Positions 1 through 5,256 of a DNA stretch of 5,256 nucleotides are shown here, piece by piece. Below the pieces are notes generated by a model, which saw only the letters and a program-made list of their open reading frames with translations, was not told where the DNA came from and did no database searches. Numbering within the stretch: position 1 is the stretch's first letter; each line of letters opens with the position of its first letter. Both the position numbers and the translations under genes were made by a program. The stretch is from an uncultured Rhodospirillaceae bacterium (GTDB lineage Bacteria > Pseudomonadota > Alphaproteobacteria > Thalassobaculales > Thalassobaculaceae): positions 1-5,256 of the forward strand of contig CALAHL010000478.1 in NCBI GenBank assembly GCA_937891725.1, in the 5' to 3' direction.

Positions 1-301
1 GGAACTCCTCGACCTTCGGAAGGTTCATGATCAGGTATCCTTCACGCTCATAGCCCTTGAACGCTGCGGCCTTAGCTTTCTTGCTGATCTCGCTCTTTCG
101 AATACGAACGTGCTTATAGTTGTCGTCATACAAATCCAACAGGCGCGCGGCACCGACCGTTGACGTTATGAAGGGCTTCTCAGCACCCTCGGGATTGGCA
201 TTTGCCTGGGTGCCTACAAATGCACAGAACGCTACAAGAACCGCTCCGATGAAACGGCGGGTGAAGCGGATGCGCATGGGAAGGATATCTGGAGATCTCA
301 T
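1..301 (-). CDS. Exported hypothetical protein, N-terminal part (3' end cut by window)
   Basis: I do not recognise the family. The visible 100 codons begin with a signal peptide: a basic stretch (R-I-R-F-T-R-R), a hydrophobic core (FIGAVLVAFCAFVG) and a likely cleavage site after TQANA. The mature part is polar and lysine-rich (SEISKKAKAAAFKG) and ends at the window edge with GYLIMNLPKVEEF, which could be the start of a beta-rich, SH3-like tail as in the upstream gene; that comparison is only suggestive. I chose the ATG at 301 because it overlaps the stop of the upstream gene as TGATG, which favours translational coupling, and because a purine-rich GAGAGGGG lies about 11 nt upstream. The in-frame ATG at 277 also gives an intact signal peptide but has no visible ribosome binding site. 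The gene is the third of the minus-strand group and probably acts in the periplasm or at the envelope with its neighbours. Confidence 0.72.
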   Translation of the reverse strand, partial: MRSPDILPMRIRFTRRFIGAVLVAFCAFVGTQANANPEGAEKPFITSTVGAARLLDLYDDNYKHVRIRKSEISKKAKAAAFKGYEREGYLIMNLPKVEEF

Positions 302-735
302 CAGTCTCGTTTCCCCTCTCTTGCGGAACATCCCCCGGTGAACCCGCGCCCCGTTGACTGCTGCGTGGTCCTGCCCATGGACTCGTTGCAGCGCGCGCTT
401 GACGATGCTGAATTGCTCAGCTCGACATCAGCTGGGTTAACCCAGACCCGGCTGCCGTCTTTCGCGAAGTTCACACCCTCAACAGTAACAACGTACGGGC
501 CCATGGAACTGGTCTCGACGATCGGGATCGGCAGGTGGTTGGCGAGATCACCCCTCCGGATCTCGCCGATCGGTTTGCCGCTGCCTTCCTCATAAATAGG
601 CAACCCACTTCCCAGAACCCCCACGATCTTGAGTTGTTCGGCCAATGTGGGCGAAGCTCCCGCGAGTCCTGCAAGAAGCATCAGTATGACCAAGAACTTA
701 TTGATCAAAAAGGGTAAAATTGATCCTTTTCTCAT
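301..735 (-). CDS. Small exported protein with SH3-like region
   Basis: This 144-residue protein is probably periplasmic. Residues 1-32 form a signal peptide: basic start, core FLVILMLLAGLAG, cleavage likely after SPTLA. Residues 35-107 resemble a bacterial SH3-like fold: a strand KIVGVLGSGLPIYEE, a PIGEIRRGDL turn, YVVTVEG, then VWVNPADVEL, the W-V ending typical of such domains. The last 30 residues are Ser/Thr/Gly-rich and framed by two cysteines (C116 and C136) that could form a disulfide. I chose the ATG at 735; a TTG at 747 is also in frame and open, but neither has a good Shine-Dalgarno sequence. The gene lies about 100 nt downstream of the CHASE2 gene and overlaps the next gene as TGATG. 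SH3-like domains often bind peptides, glycans or partner proteins. A ligand-presenting or accessory role beside the CHASE2 sensor is inference only. Confidence 0.72.
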   Translation of the reverse strand: MRKGSILPFLINKFLVILMLLAGLAGASPTLAEQLKIVGVLGSGLPIYEEGSGKPIGEIRRGDLANHLPIPIVETSSMGPYVVTVEGVNFAKDGSRVWVNPADVELSNSASSSARCNESMGRTTQQSTGRGFTGGCSAREGKRD

Positions 736-779
736 TCCGAAACTCAAAGGCTGTTTATGGATAGTTTCGTCTCAATGGA

Positions 780-833
780 CGCATTTAACTTTATAACACG
801 CTATCAGTGCATGCGTTTTTGTCAACAAATGCG
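780..833. repeat. 7-bp inverted repeat CGCATTT / AAATGCG flanking the promoter
   Basis: CGCATTT at 780-786 and its exact reverse complement AAATGCG at 827-833 flank the candidate promoter, with a third GCAT-containing palindrome, GCATGC, at 809-814 between them. The arms are 40 nt apart. This spacing suits two operator half-sites or looped binding better than a hairpin terminator, and there is no T-run on the minus strand after the left arm. It could be chance in an AT-rich gap. Confidence 0.3.
790..825 (-). promoter_or_regulatory. Candidate promoter for the two small exported-protein genes
   Basis: On the minus strand a TTGACA hexamer lies at 825-820 and an extended -10 element, TGT followed by TATAAA, at 798-790. 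The gap between TTGACA and TATAAA is 24 nt, too long for an ordinary -35/-10 pair. Either the extended -10 works largely alone, or TTGACA pairs with the poor hexamer AGCGTG at 802-797 (17-nt spacer). A start near 783 would leave a leader of about 48 nt before the ATG at 735. The placement in the gap after the CHASE2 gene suggests the downstream pair can be expressed separately. Confidence 0.35.
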
Positions 834-834
834 G

Positions 835-2436
835 CTAATTTTTGCGAAACCAGCTCCGAACAGTTCTCGAGACCCGCCTCCCGAACTTCAGCATGTGAAA
901 TTCAATTGATCTGAAAACGAAAACATACCTGAAACCTCTTAATAGTAAAATGACTGCAAATAACCCGATTACGTCAAATGGAAAAATGTTGTTTGTATAT
1001 AATTGCAACGCTGCTATTGAGGAAAGCGTAAATAACAAAATAAGCCAAATTGTAAGCCCTACAATTATTGTTGGTATCAGGCCTGATCTGAATATTGTGT
1101 GCTGACCGCTTTGATACAGGCCAACTGTGACACGCTCAGGCCTTACAGTTTTTGCATAGAGGTATGTGAGTAGTGCAATTGCCAAGAGTTCGGAGCCAGT
1201 TAAAGGGAACGAAAGGCCGAAAATACCGCTCTCCAGGCGAAGATAATCGTCTCCGTCTCGCAACAACCCTTCAAGCGCTGTCGCGTGCATGTACGGAGTG
1301 GGAAGAAGTTGATGGGTTGGCGGGTCGACGAAGACCGAACTCCCCTCAATATCGCTGCCATAAATCACAATCTTATTTTCGAAATAAGATTTTAGAGGAG
1401 ATGGGGTAGGGTCGACGATGCGATTGCCTACGTTGACGGCCACTCCGTTAACCGTCGGCAAATTCGGTGTTCCGAAATCGGACATAAGGTTTTCGTAGAG
1501 AATCGTCGGATAGCGGGGGCAGGTTTCTTCGCGCTCTCGTTTGTCAAGAAAGATCAGGTTCCATAGTTGGCGGGCCACATGGATGGCCGCACTATTCGAA
1601 TCCAAAAAGCGTGACGGATTCGGAGGCTGTAAATTCTCATTGCACTTAAAAGCCCCCTTATTCGCCTCCGAGGGGGTCAGACCCCAAACAAGGGCGAGCG
1701 GGTACAGATCCTTGAGCAAGCGCACCGGAGCCTGGAGCTCCTTTGAGTCGCACGCCCGATTTGGGTCCTTTACGTGCCCGACTTTGCTGCAATAGGCCTG
1801 AAATAGCGCGAGCGCTGGAGATATGGACGAATTCGTGAACTGCGGAGCCAAGTCATAAGACAGCCATGCCGTGGCGGGATTGTAGCCTGTGCCGACGAGA
1901 TTGCTGACCGGCCCTCCGTCCTTATGGCTTGAAGGGATTTGAAGGAAACCTTGGTGAACAGGATTTCGCCGGGTTTGGGCTGCGGCAAGAAAAACCGGGA
2001 TGCCCCGCCTTTCGAGATCGGTAAGGGTCAGCCGAAGCGTCAACCAATCTTTCCTCTGCGCCGTTTCTATGAGCAGAAGAACGACATAGATCGCGGCCGG
2101 ATTGAAAGTCGCGATTTTCTTCAGGGCCTTGGCATGGACGGAGAATTCCACTGGCCAGTCGTTTTCCTGTACGAACTTGTCGTCGAACAAAACGATGCTG
2201 ATTTCGTCGCGGGCCGTGTCATCTACGGTCGGCGAGAGGATCGTCGAAATAAGCGCGGTTGTGGCTTGTTTGGTATAGGTTCCTGCTCCAACCGGATCCC
2301 ACCAATACAGTCCAAACGCGATCCCGAACGCAATCACGAACCTGATGTTTACCGGGAGATTTTGGCGATTCCAGTAACGGCAGACGGCTCTAAGAAATCG
2401 AAAGGGTATCAGAATGAATTCCCAAATAACTCGCAT
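835..2436 (-). CDS. CHASE2-domain membrane sensor protein without an output domain
   Basis: This 533-residue protein matches the CHASE2 family, an extracytoplasmic sensor domain usually fused to adenylate cyclases, histidine kinases or serine/threonine kinases. A first membrane helix lies at about 31-46. The sensor region runs from about 52 to 400, with the hallmark start EISIVLFDDKFVQ...WPVEFSVHAKALKKI (79-108) and hallmark end FENKIVIYGSDIEG...PYMHATALEGLL (352-392). Three further helices follow at about 411-428, 452-475 and 483-505, the usual CHASE2 arrangement. The chain then ends after a short basic tail (GRRVSRTVRSWFRKN), so no kinase, cyclase or GGDEF domain is attached. The insert between the two halves is long and holds four cysteines (C216, C229, C265, C306). 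The start is well supported by GAGGA 5 nt upstream of the ATG. It probably passes its signal through partner proteins. The ligand is unknown. Confidence 0.85.
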   Translation of the reverse strand: MRVIWEFILIPFRFLRAVCRYWNRQNLPVNIRFVIAFGIAFGLYWWDPVGAGTYTKQATTALISTILSPTVDDTARDEISIVLFDDKFVQENDWPVEFSVHAKALKKIATFNPAAIYVVLLLIETAQRKDWLTLRLTLTDLERRGIPVFLAAAQTRRNPVHQGFLQIPSSHKDGGPVSNLVGTGYNPATAWLSYDLAPQFTNSSISPALALFQAYCSKVGHVKDPNRACDSKELQAPVRLLKDLYPLALVWGLTPSEANKGAFKCNENLQPPNPSRFLDSNSAAIHVARQLWNLIFLDKREREETCPRYPTILYENLMSDFGTPNLPTVNGVAVNVGNRIVDPTPSPLKSYFENKIVIYGSDIEGSSVFVDPPTHQLLPTPYMHATALEGLLRDGDDYLRLESGIFGLSFPLTGSELLAIALLTYLYAKTVRPERVTVGLYQSGQHTIFRSGLIPTIIVGLTIWLILLFTLSSIAALQLYTNNIFPFDVIGLFAVILLLRGFRYVFVFRSIEFHMLKFGRRVSRTVRSWFRKN

Positions 2437-2441
2437 TATTT

Positions 2442-2446
2442 TCCTC
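2442..2446 (-). promoter_or_regulatory. Ribosome binding site of the CHASE2 gene
   Basis: GAGGA reads on the minus strand with a 5-nt spacer before the ATG at 2436. It fixes that ATG as the start. Confidence 0.7.
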
Positions 2447-2462
2447 GATTTTAGATCAACTT

Positions 2463-2496
2463 AATATAGAATATATACAAAACCAAAACGTGAAAA
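2463..2496 (-). promoter_or_regulatory. Candidate AT-rich promoter of the CHASE2 gene
   Basis: The 90 bases upstream of the CHASE2 gene are very AT-rich. On the minus strand there are two TATATT hexamers (2475-2470 and 2468-2463) and a TTTTCA at 2496-2491. Spacing to the first TATATT is 15 nt, and the second has only a weak hexamer at the ideal distance, so the exact promoter is not resolved. A promoter is expected here because the neighbouring operon is divergent. Confidence 0.3.
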
Positions 2497-2533
2497 GCGT
2501 ATAGTGTATGAGAATAATCAATTTTTTATAACC

Positions 2534-2558
2534 GCCCCTCCTGCATTGACATCGGGGC
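2534..2558. repeat. Inverted repeat GCCCC / GGGGC around the -35 box
   Basis: GCCCC at 2534-2538 and GGGGC at 2554-2558 are exact reverse complements separated by 15 nt, and the TTGACA of the plus-strand promoter lies between them. It could be an operator or a chance G/C match. It is not a convincing terminator: the adjacent T-run (2522-2527) precedes the repeat on the plus strand and reads as A on the minus strand after it. Confidence 0.25.
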
Positions 2559-2574
2559 TGCCCTTGGACACGCT
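2546..2574 (+). promoter_or_regulatory. Candidate promoter of the riboswitch-controlled transporter operon
   Basis: A consensus -35 hexamer, TTGACA, lies at 2546-2551. With a 17-nt spacer the -10 position falls at 2569-2574 (CACGCT), a poor match, as often seen in GC-rich alphaproteobacteria. A start near 2580 would begin the transcript directly before the TPP aptamer, and that good fit is the main support. Confidence 0.4.
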
Positions 2575-2583
2575 TCTGCCAAT

Positions 2584-2674
2584 GTGATGCTGGGGTGTTC
2601 GAAGCGATGGGCTTCGGGCTGAGATCAAACCCATGGAACCTGAACCGGGTCAAACCGGCGTAGGGAGTCGTCAC
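2584..2674 (+). promoter_or_regulatory. TPP riboswitch (THI element)
   Basis: This is an RNA aptamer that binds thiamine pyrophosphate and lowers expression of the genes downstream when TPP is plentiful. The conserved blocks are all present in order: GGGGTG at 2592-2597, the P3 stem CGAAGC/GCTTCG (2600-2605 with 2611-2616), CTGAGA at 2619-2624, ACCC at 2629-2632, ACCTGA at 2638-2643, the P5 stem CCGG/CCGG (2645-2648 with 2655-2658), and CGTAGGGA at 2659-2666. P2 forms between GGGT 2593-2596 and ACCC 2629-2632. A closing P1 stem is GTGATG 2584-2589 with CGTCAC 2669-2674, including one G-T wobble. The layout matches the well-known E. coli thiM aptamer closely. It lies on the same strand as the transporter operon and ends 84 nt before its first start codon, so that operon is its direct target. 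Confidence 0.94.
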
Positions 2675-2758
2675 GGGCGCGCGGACATCCGCACCGATCC
2701 CAGCTCGGACCGCCCTGGACCCTCTCGCAGCGCGGGCAGACCCAGACTTGGAGACGAT
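2675..2758 (+). promoter_or_regulatory. Riboswitch expression platform and leader, with Shine-Dalgarno GGAG at 2750-2753
   Basis: This 84-nt GC-rich stretch joins the aptamer to the binding-protein gene. No hairpin followed by a T-run is visible, so control is more likely at translation, or by Rho, than by intrinsic termination. GGAG at 2750-2753 sits 5 nt before the ATG at 2759. CCCAGC at 2699-2704 is complementary to GCTGGG at 2589-2594 in the aptamer, and the same stretch can also partly pair with the Shine-Dalgarno region (TCC 2698-2700 with GGA 2750-2752, plus two more pairs after a mismatch). That is a plausible but unproven switch. Confidence 0.6.
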
Positions 2759-3925
2759 ATGTTTTGCACGCGTGGCGCCACCGCCTGCGCCGGTCTGATT
2801 GCCTTGCTTGTGCCTGCCTTGACTTCGCCGGGCTCTGCGGCGGACCCGGTGCGGATGGACGTGCTGGTCCCGATCACGGGGTTTTTGGCGCTTGAAGGCA
2901 CGGCGCAGCGGAACGGAGCGGTTCTGGCGCTCGACACGCCGCCCGACGGTATCACCGTCACCTACGATGTGGCAGACACGGCGACTTCACCGGAGGTGGC
3001 GGTCAACGCGCTGCGCCGGTCGCTTGATCGGGGAAACCCGGTCGCGATCGCCGCTCCGATCTTCGGGACTCAGATGCTGGCGATGGCGCCGATCGCGGGT
3101 CGGGCCGGGGTGCCGCTGCTCACCGTGTCGGGGACCGCGGAAATCACCCGCATGGGTCTCGATATCGTGTTCCGGTTTTTCCCGGGTGACGACGTGGTGA
3201 AGGTCGCGCAGGCGCGCTACGCGGTCGAAGAGTTGGGGGCCAAGCGGCCGGCGATTCTGTACCAGACCACCGCCTACGGCCAATCCGGGCATGAACATCT
3301 GGTTGAAACCCTGGCTGAGCTTGGGGTTGCGCCGGTCCTCGAAGAGGCGATAGATCCAGGCATCAAGGACATGTCTCCGGCGCTGGAGCGCGCGAAAGCG
3401 GCCGGGGCCGACCTGCTTCTTCTGCAACTGCATTCCGGGCCGACTGCCCTCACCGTTCGCCAGGCGCAGGAACGGAGGCTGGGCCTGCCGATCGTCGCCG
3501 GATCCGCCATGCACCAGCCGACCACCGCGGCGCTGCTGGAACCGCAACAGCTGCGAGGCGTCTGCGCCGAGACCGCGTCCTCGCCGATCTCCGACCATCG
3601 TCCCGCCGCCAAGGCCTTCACCAAAGCCTATCGTGACCGGTTCGATGCCGAACCGGATGCCTTCGCGCTGGGTCAGTATGACGGTATGCAGATGGCACTG
3701 GCCGCCGTCGCCGACGGGGCCGAGACTGCGGAACAGGTGCGGAACTGGTTGGCCGAACATACGTTTGAGGGCGTGGCCATGACCTATGTCTCAGATGGCA
3801 CCGGCAACATGGCGCATGACGCGCTGATCGTTTGCTATGACGGGGAGAGTCGGGTGCCGGTGATCACGAAACGCTACGGCGATGTGGACGGGGTGCTGGC
3901 CAAGGTAGGCGCACAGGCGAAATGA
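2759..3925 (+). CDS. Periplasmic type I substrate-binding protein of a TPP-riboswitch-controlled LIV-family ABC transporter
   Basis: This 388-residue protein is the ligand-capturing subunit of the ABC importer encoded with it and acts in the periplasm. Residues 1-28 are a signal peptide with cleavage near SPGSAA. The mature part follows the leucine/isoleucine/valine-binding-protein fold (Peripla_BP_6): MDVLVPITGFLALEGTAQRNGAVLAL (33-58), API...GRAGVPLLTVSGTAEIT (110-130), AILYQTTAYGQSGHEHL (165-181), ADLLLLQLHSGPTALTVRQAQERRLGLP (217-244) and the YDGMQMALAAV helix (307-317). The start is the ATG at 2759, preceded by GGAG and followed by the signal peptide; the frame stays open upstream to 2633, but that part overlaps the aptamer. 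Its stop overlaps the next start as ATGA. Family membership alone would suggest amino acid binding, but the riboswitch points to thiamine or a related compound. The glutamate that holds the amino group in the E. coli Leu/Ile/Val-binding protein seems absent from the expected place (around 225-229). Confidence 0.9.
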   Translation: MFCTRGATACAGLIALLVPALTSPGSAADPVRMDVLVPITGFLALEGTAQRNGAVLALDTPPDGITVTYDVADTATSPEVAVNALRRSLDRGNPVAIAAPIFGTQMLAMAPIAGRAGVPLLTVSGTAEITRMGLDIVFRFFPGDDVVKVAQARYAVEELGAKRPAILYQTTAYGQSGHEHLVETLAELGVAPVLEEAIDPGIKDMSPALERAKAAGADLLLLQLHSGPTALTVRQAQERRLGLPIVAGSAMHQPTTAALLEPQQLRGVCAETASSPISDHRPAAKAFTKAYRDRFDAEPDAFALGQYDGMQMALAAVADGAETAEQVRNWLAEHTFEGVAMTYVSDGTGNMAHDALIVCYDGESRVPVITKRYGDVDGVLAKVGAQAK

Positions 3926-4782
3926 TCGAGACATCCGTCCACCTGCTGCCCTCCACAATTGCTCTGGGGGCGAGTTACGCGCTGGTGGCCCTGGGCTTCG
4001 TGCTGGTGATCAATGCGGTGGGTGCGGTGAATTTCGCCCACGGGGAATTGGTCATGTTGGGAGGGGTGATCGCGGTCGGGATTGCCTCCCTGTTGCCGGA
4101 TGGAATGGCGGCCCCGGGCCTGATCGTGTTGCCGGGGGTCCTGTTGGCGTCCGCTGCTGCCGGGTTGGGTCTCGCGGCACTCGCCTATCTGCCGCTGCGC
4201 CGGGCGCCGCCGGTCAATGTCTTCATTTCGACGATCGCGGTCGGCCTGATCATTCAGCATGGGGTGACCGCCGGCTTTGGACCGGAGCCTCGGGTTGGCC
4301 CCCCTTTGGTGCCGGACGTCGATCAATCCGTGATGGTTATCGTGGTGGCCGGAGCGGCGATCGCGGCGGTACACCTGGTGCTGTCACGGAGCCAGTTCGG
4401 CCGGATGCTGAGGGCGGCGGCACAGGACCCGGATATGGCCCGGGCGGTCGGCGTGCCGGTCGGTCTGACCATCGCGGCCAGCTTCGCGCTTGCCGGCGCG
4501 CTCGCGGGAACAGCCGGTCTGCTGCTGTCGAACCAGTATTTCGTGACCCCCTCCGATGGCGCGAACCTGATGCTGAAAGCCTATATTGCCGTCGTCATCG
4601 GCGGCTGGGGCCGGGTCTGGGGGGCGGCTGCCGGAGCGGTTCTGATCGCCGTTTTCGAGACGCTGATTGCCGTCTGGCTGTCCTATGCGGTGGCTGAGTT
4701 GGCCCTCTATCTCGCGGTCTTCGCTGTGCTGGCGTTTCGACCCCAGGGTCTGTTCGGTGAAGCTGAGGGCCGCCGGGCATGA
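3922..4782 (+). CDS. LivH-family ABC transporter permease
   Basis: This 286-residue inner-membrane protein is one half of the translocation channel of the importer. LivH hallmarks are clear: helix YALVALGFVLVINAVGAVNFAHGEL at about 19-43 with the NFAHGE signature (37-42), the cytoplasmic coupling loop GRMLRAAAQDPDMARAVGVPVG at 160-181 that contacts the ATPase, AGALAGTAGLLL (191-202), VIGGWGRVWGAAAGA (225-239) and the terminal FRPQGLFG (272-279). About eight hydrophobic helices are visible, and the length is normal for the family. It overlaps the binding-protein gene by four bases (ATGA) and the next permease gene in the same way, so the three are translationally coupled. Substrate choice lies mostly with the binding protein, so the usual annotation as branched-chain amino acid permease should be treated as a family name only. 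Confidence 0.92.
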   Translation: MIETSVHLLPSTIALGASYALVALGFVLVINAVGAVNFAHGELVMLGGVIAVGIASLLPDGMAAPGLIVLPGVLLASAAAGLGLAALAYLPLRRAPPVNVFISTIAVGLIIQHGVTAGFGPEPRVGPPLVPDVDQSVMVIVVAGAAIAAVHLVLSRSQFGRMLRAAAQDPDMARAVGVPVGLTIAASFALAGALAGTAGLLLSNQYFVTPSDGANLMLKAYIAVVIGGWGRVWGAAAGAVLIAVFETLIAVWLSYAVAELALYLAVFAVLAFRPQGLFGEAEGRRA

Positions 4783-5256
4783 CCGCACGCCTCAAGCCCG
4801 CGAGTTGGGTCTATCTGGTGGCCTTCGCGTGCGGCGCAGGCGGTCTGATTCTGTTCGGCGACGGATATGCCTGGCGGATCGCCGCGTTGGTGGGGGTCTA
4901 CGCCACAGCCTCCATCGGGTTTCAGCTGATCTTCGGGCGCCTCGGGCTCCTGATGCTGGCGCAGGGCGCGCTGTTCGGATTGGGGGCCTATGCCACGGCG
5001 ATGATCAGCGCACATTTGGGGCTTGATCCGTGGCTTGGAGTGTTGGGGGCGCTCCTAGTCGGCAGCGTGGTGGCGCTGGCAATCGCAGGGCCGGTCGCCC
5101 GGCTTGAGTCGCACTACGTGGCCTTGGCGACTTTGGCCTTGGCGCAGCTGGCGCTTCTGGCCGCGACCCATGGTGGGGCTTGGACCGGTGGATCGAACGG
5201 GTTGTACGGCGTCCCGCCGCTGTCTTTCGGAACGTTCGAGATCGTCGAGGGACCGG
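4779..5256 (+). CDS. LivM-family ABC transporter permease, N-terminal part (3' end cut by window)
   Basis: The first 159 codons are present and the frame is open to the window edge. It encodes the second half of the membrane channel. LivM features are visible: a hydrophobic start (VYLVAFACGAGGLILFG), YATASIGFQLIFGRLGLLMLAQGALFGLGAYATAMISA at about 41-77 (the family's conserved GAY segment), RLESHYVALATLALAQLALL at 108-127 (family pattern RL..hY.AlaTLa) and TGGSNGLYGVP at 136-146. The family's usual SLG before the GAY segment is replaced by LAQG here, within normal variation. The start overlaps the LivH-family stop as ATGA. LivG- and LivF-type ATPase genes are expected just beyond the window. 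Any thiamine pathway genes there would help to name the substrate. Confidence 0.9.
   Translation, partial: MTARLKPASWVYLVAFACGAGGLILFGDGYAWRIAALVGVYATASIGFQLIFGRLGLLMLAQGALFGLGAYATAMISAHLGLDPWLGVLGALLVGSVVALAIAGPVARLESHYVALATLALAQLALLAATHGGAWTGGSNGLYGVPPLSFGTFEIVEGP

Noticed and set aside
1939..2454. Plus-strand open frame of 171 codons opposite the start of the CHASE2 gene
   Set aside because: It shows no domain, signal peptide or ribosome binding site, and the opposite strand has clear CHASE2 hallmarks.
2520..2560. Rho-independent terminator formed by GCCCC/GGGGC and the neighbouring T-run
   Set aside because: The T-run comes before the hairpin on the plus strand and is an A-run after it on the minus strand, and the loop of 15 nt contains the TTGACA. 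The orientation does not fit termination on either strand.
2633..2758. In-frame N-terminal extension of the binding protein, starting at an ATG at 2633
   Set aside because: It would start inside the TPP aptamer, has no ribosome binding site, encodes a Pro/Arg/Ser-rich stretch, and would bury the signal peptide that follows the ATG at 2759.
2987..3760. Long minus-strand open frame opposite the binding-protein gene
   Set aside because: It is a by-product of high GC codon bias. It is rich in Arg, Gly, Pro and His, matches no recognisable domain, and lies fully opposite a clear gene.
3874..4374. Minus-strand open frame opposite the LivH-family gene
   Set aside because: Its composition is low-complexity (Arg, Gln, His, Asp), and it is antisense to a well-supported permease.
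2759..5256. Plain branched-chain amino acid uptake operon
   Set aside because: The family match is real, but the TPP riboswitch directly upstream is hard to reconcile with amino acid uptake as the main role, so only the family name is kept.
1..5256. tRNA, rRNA, CRISPR arrays, insertion sequences and attachment sites
   Set aside because: None of the diagnostic patterns for these was seen: no repeat-spacer pattern, transposase motif, terminal repeats or tRNA-like cloverleaf sequence.

Overview
The right half of the window looks like the chromosome of a high-GC alphaproteobacterium (Rhodobacterales or Rhodospirillales would fit). The evidence is strongly G/C-biased third codon positions, ATGA stop/start overlaps, and a branched-chain-amino-acid-type (LIV/HAAT) ABC transporter operon. 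The left half is visibly lower in GC, so it may have a different history. No taxonomic marker gene is present, so the assignment is tentative.

Positions 1-2436 carry three genes on the minus strand, read right to left. The first (2436-835) is a 533-residue membrane protein with an extracytoplasmic CHASE2 sensor domain and no recognisable output domain. The second (735-301) is a small exported protein with an SH3-like ending. The third (from 301 leftwards, cut by the window edge) is another exported protein whose start overlaps the preceding stop as TGATG. A candidate promoter inside a 7-bp inverted repeat lies between the first and second genes.

Positions 2437-2758 are a divergent intergenic region. 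Its left part is AT-rich and should hold the promoter of the CHASE2 gene. Its right part holds a TTGACA -35 box, a clear thiamine pyrophosphate (TPP) riboswitch aptamer (about 2584-2674) and an 84-nt GC-rich leader ending in a Shine-Dalgarno sequence.

Positions 2759-5256 are a plus-strand operon: a periplasmic type I binding protein (2759-3925), a LivH-family permease (3922-4782) and the first 159 codons of a LivM-family permease (4779 onward). The two ATPases normally found with these (LivG/LivF type) would lie beyond the window.

The main observation is the pairing of a TPP riboswitch with a LIV-family ABC transporter. By sequence family alone these genes would be annotated as branched-chain amino acid transport. 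The riboswitch instead predicts that the operon is switched off when thiamine pyrophosphate is plentiful, so the likely substrate is thiamine, a thiamine precursor (HMP or thiazole moiety) or a degradation product. I do not recall a described LIV-family thiamine transporter, so this is a candidate new vitamin B1 uptake system.
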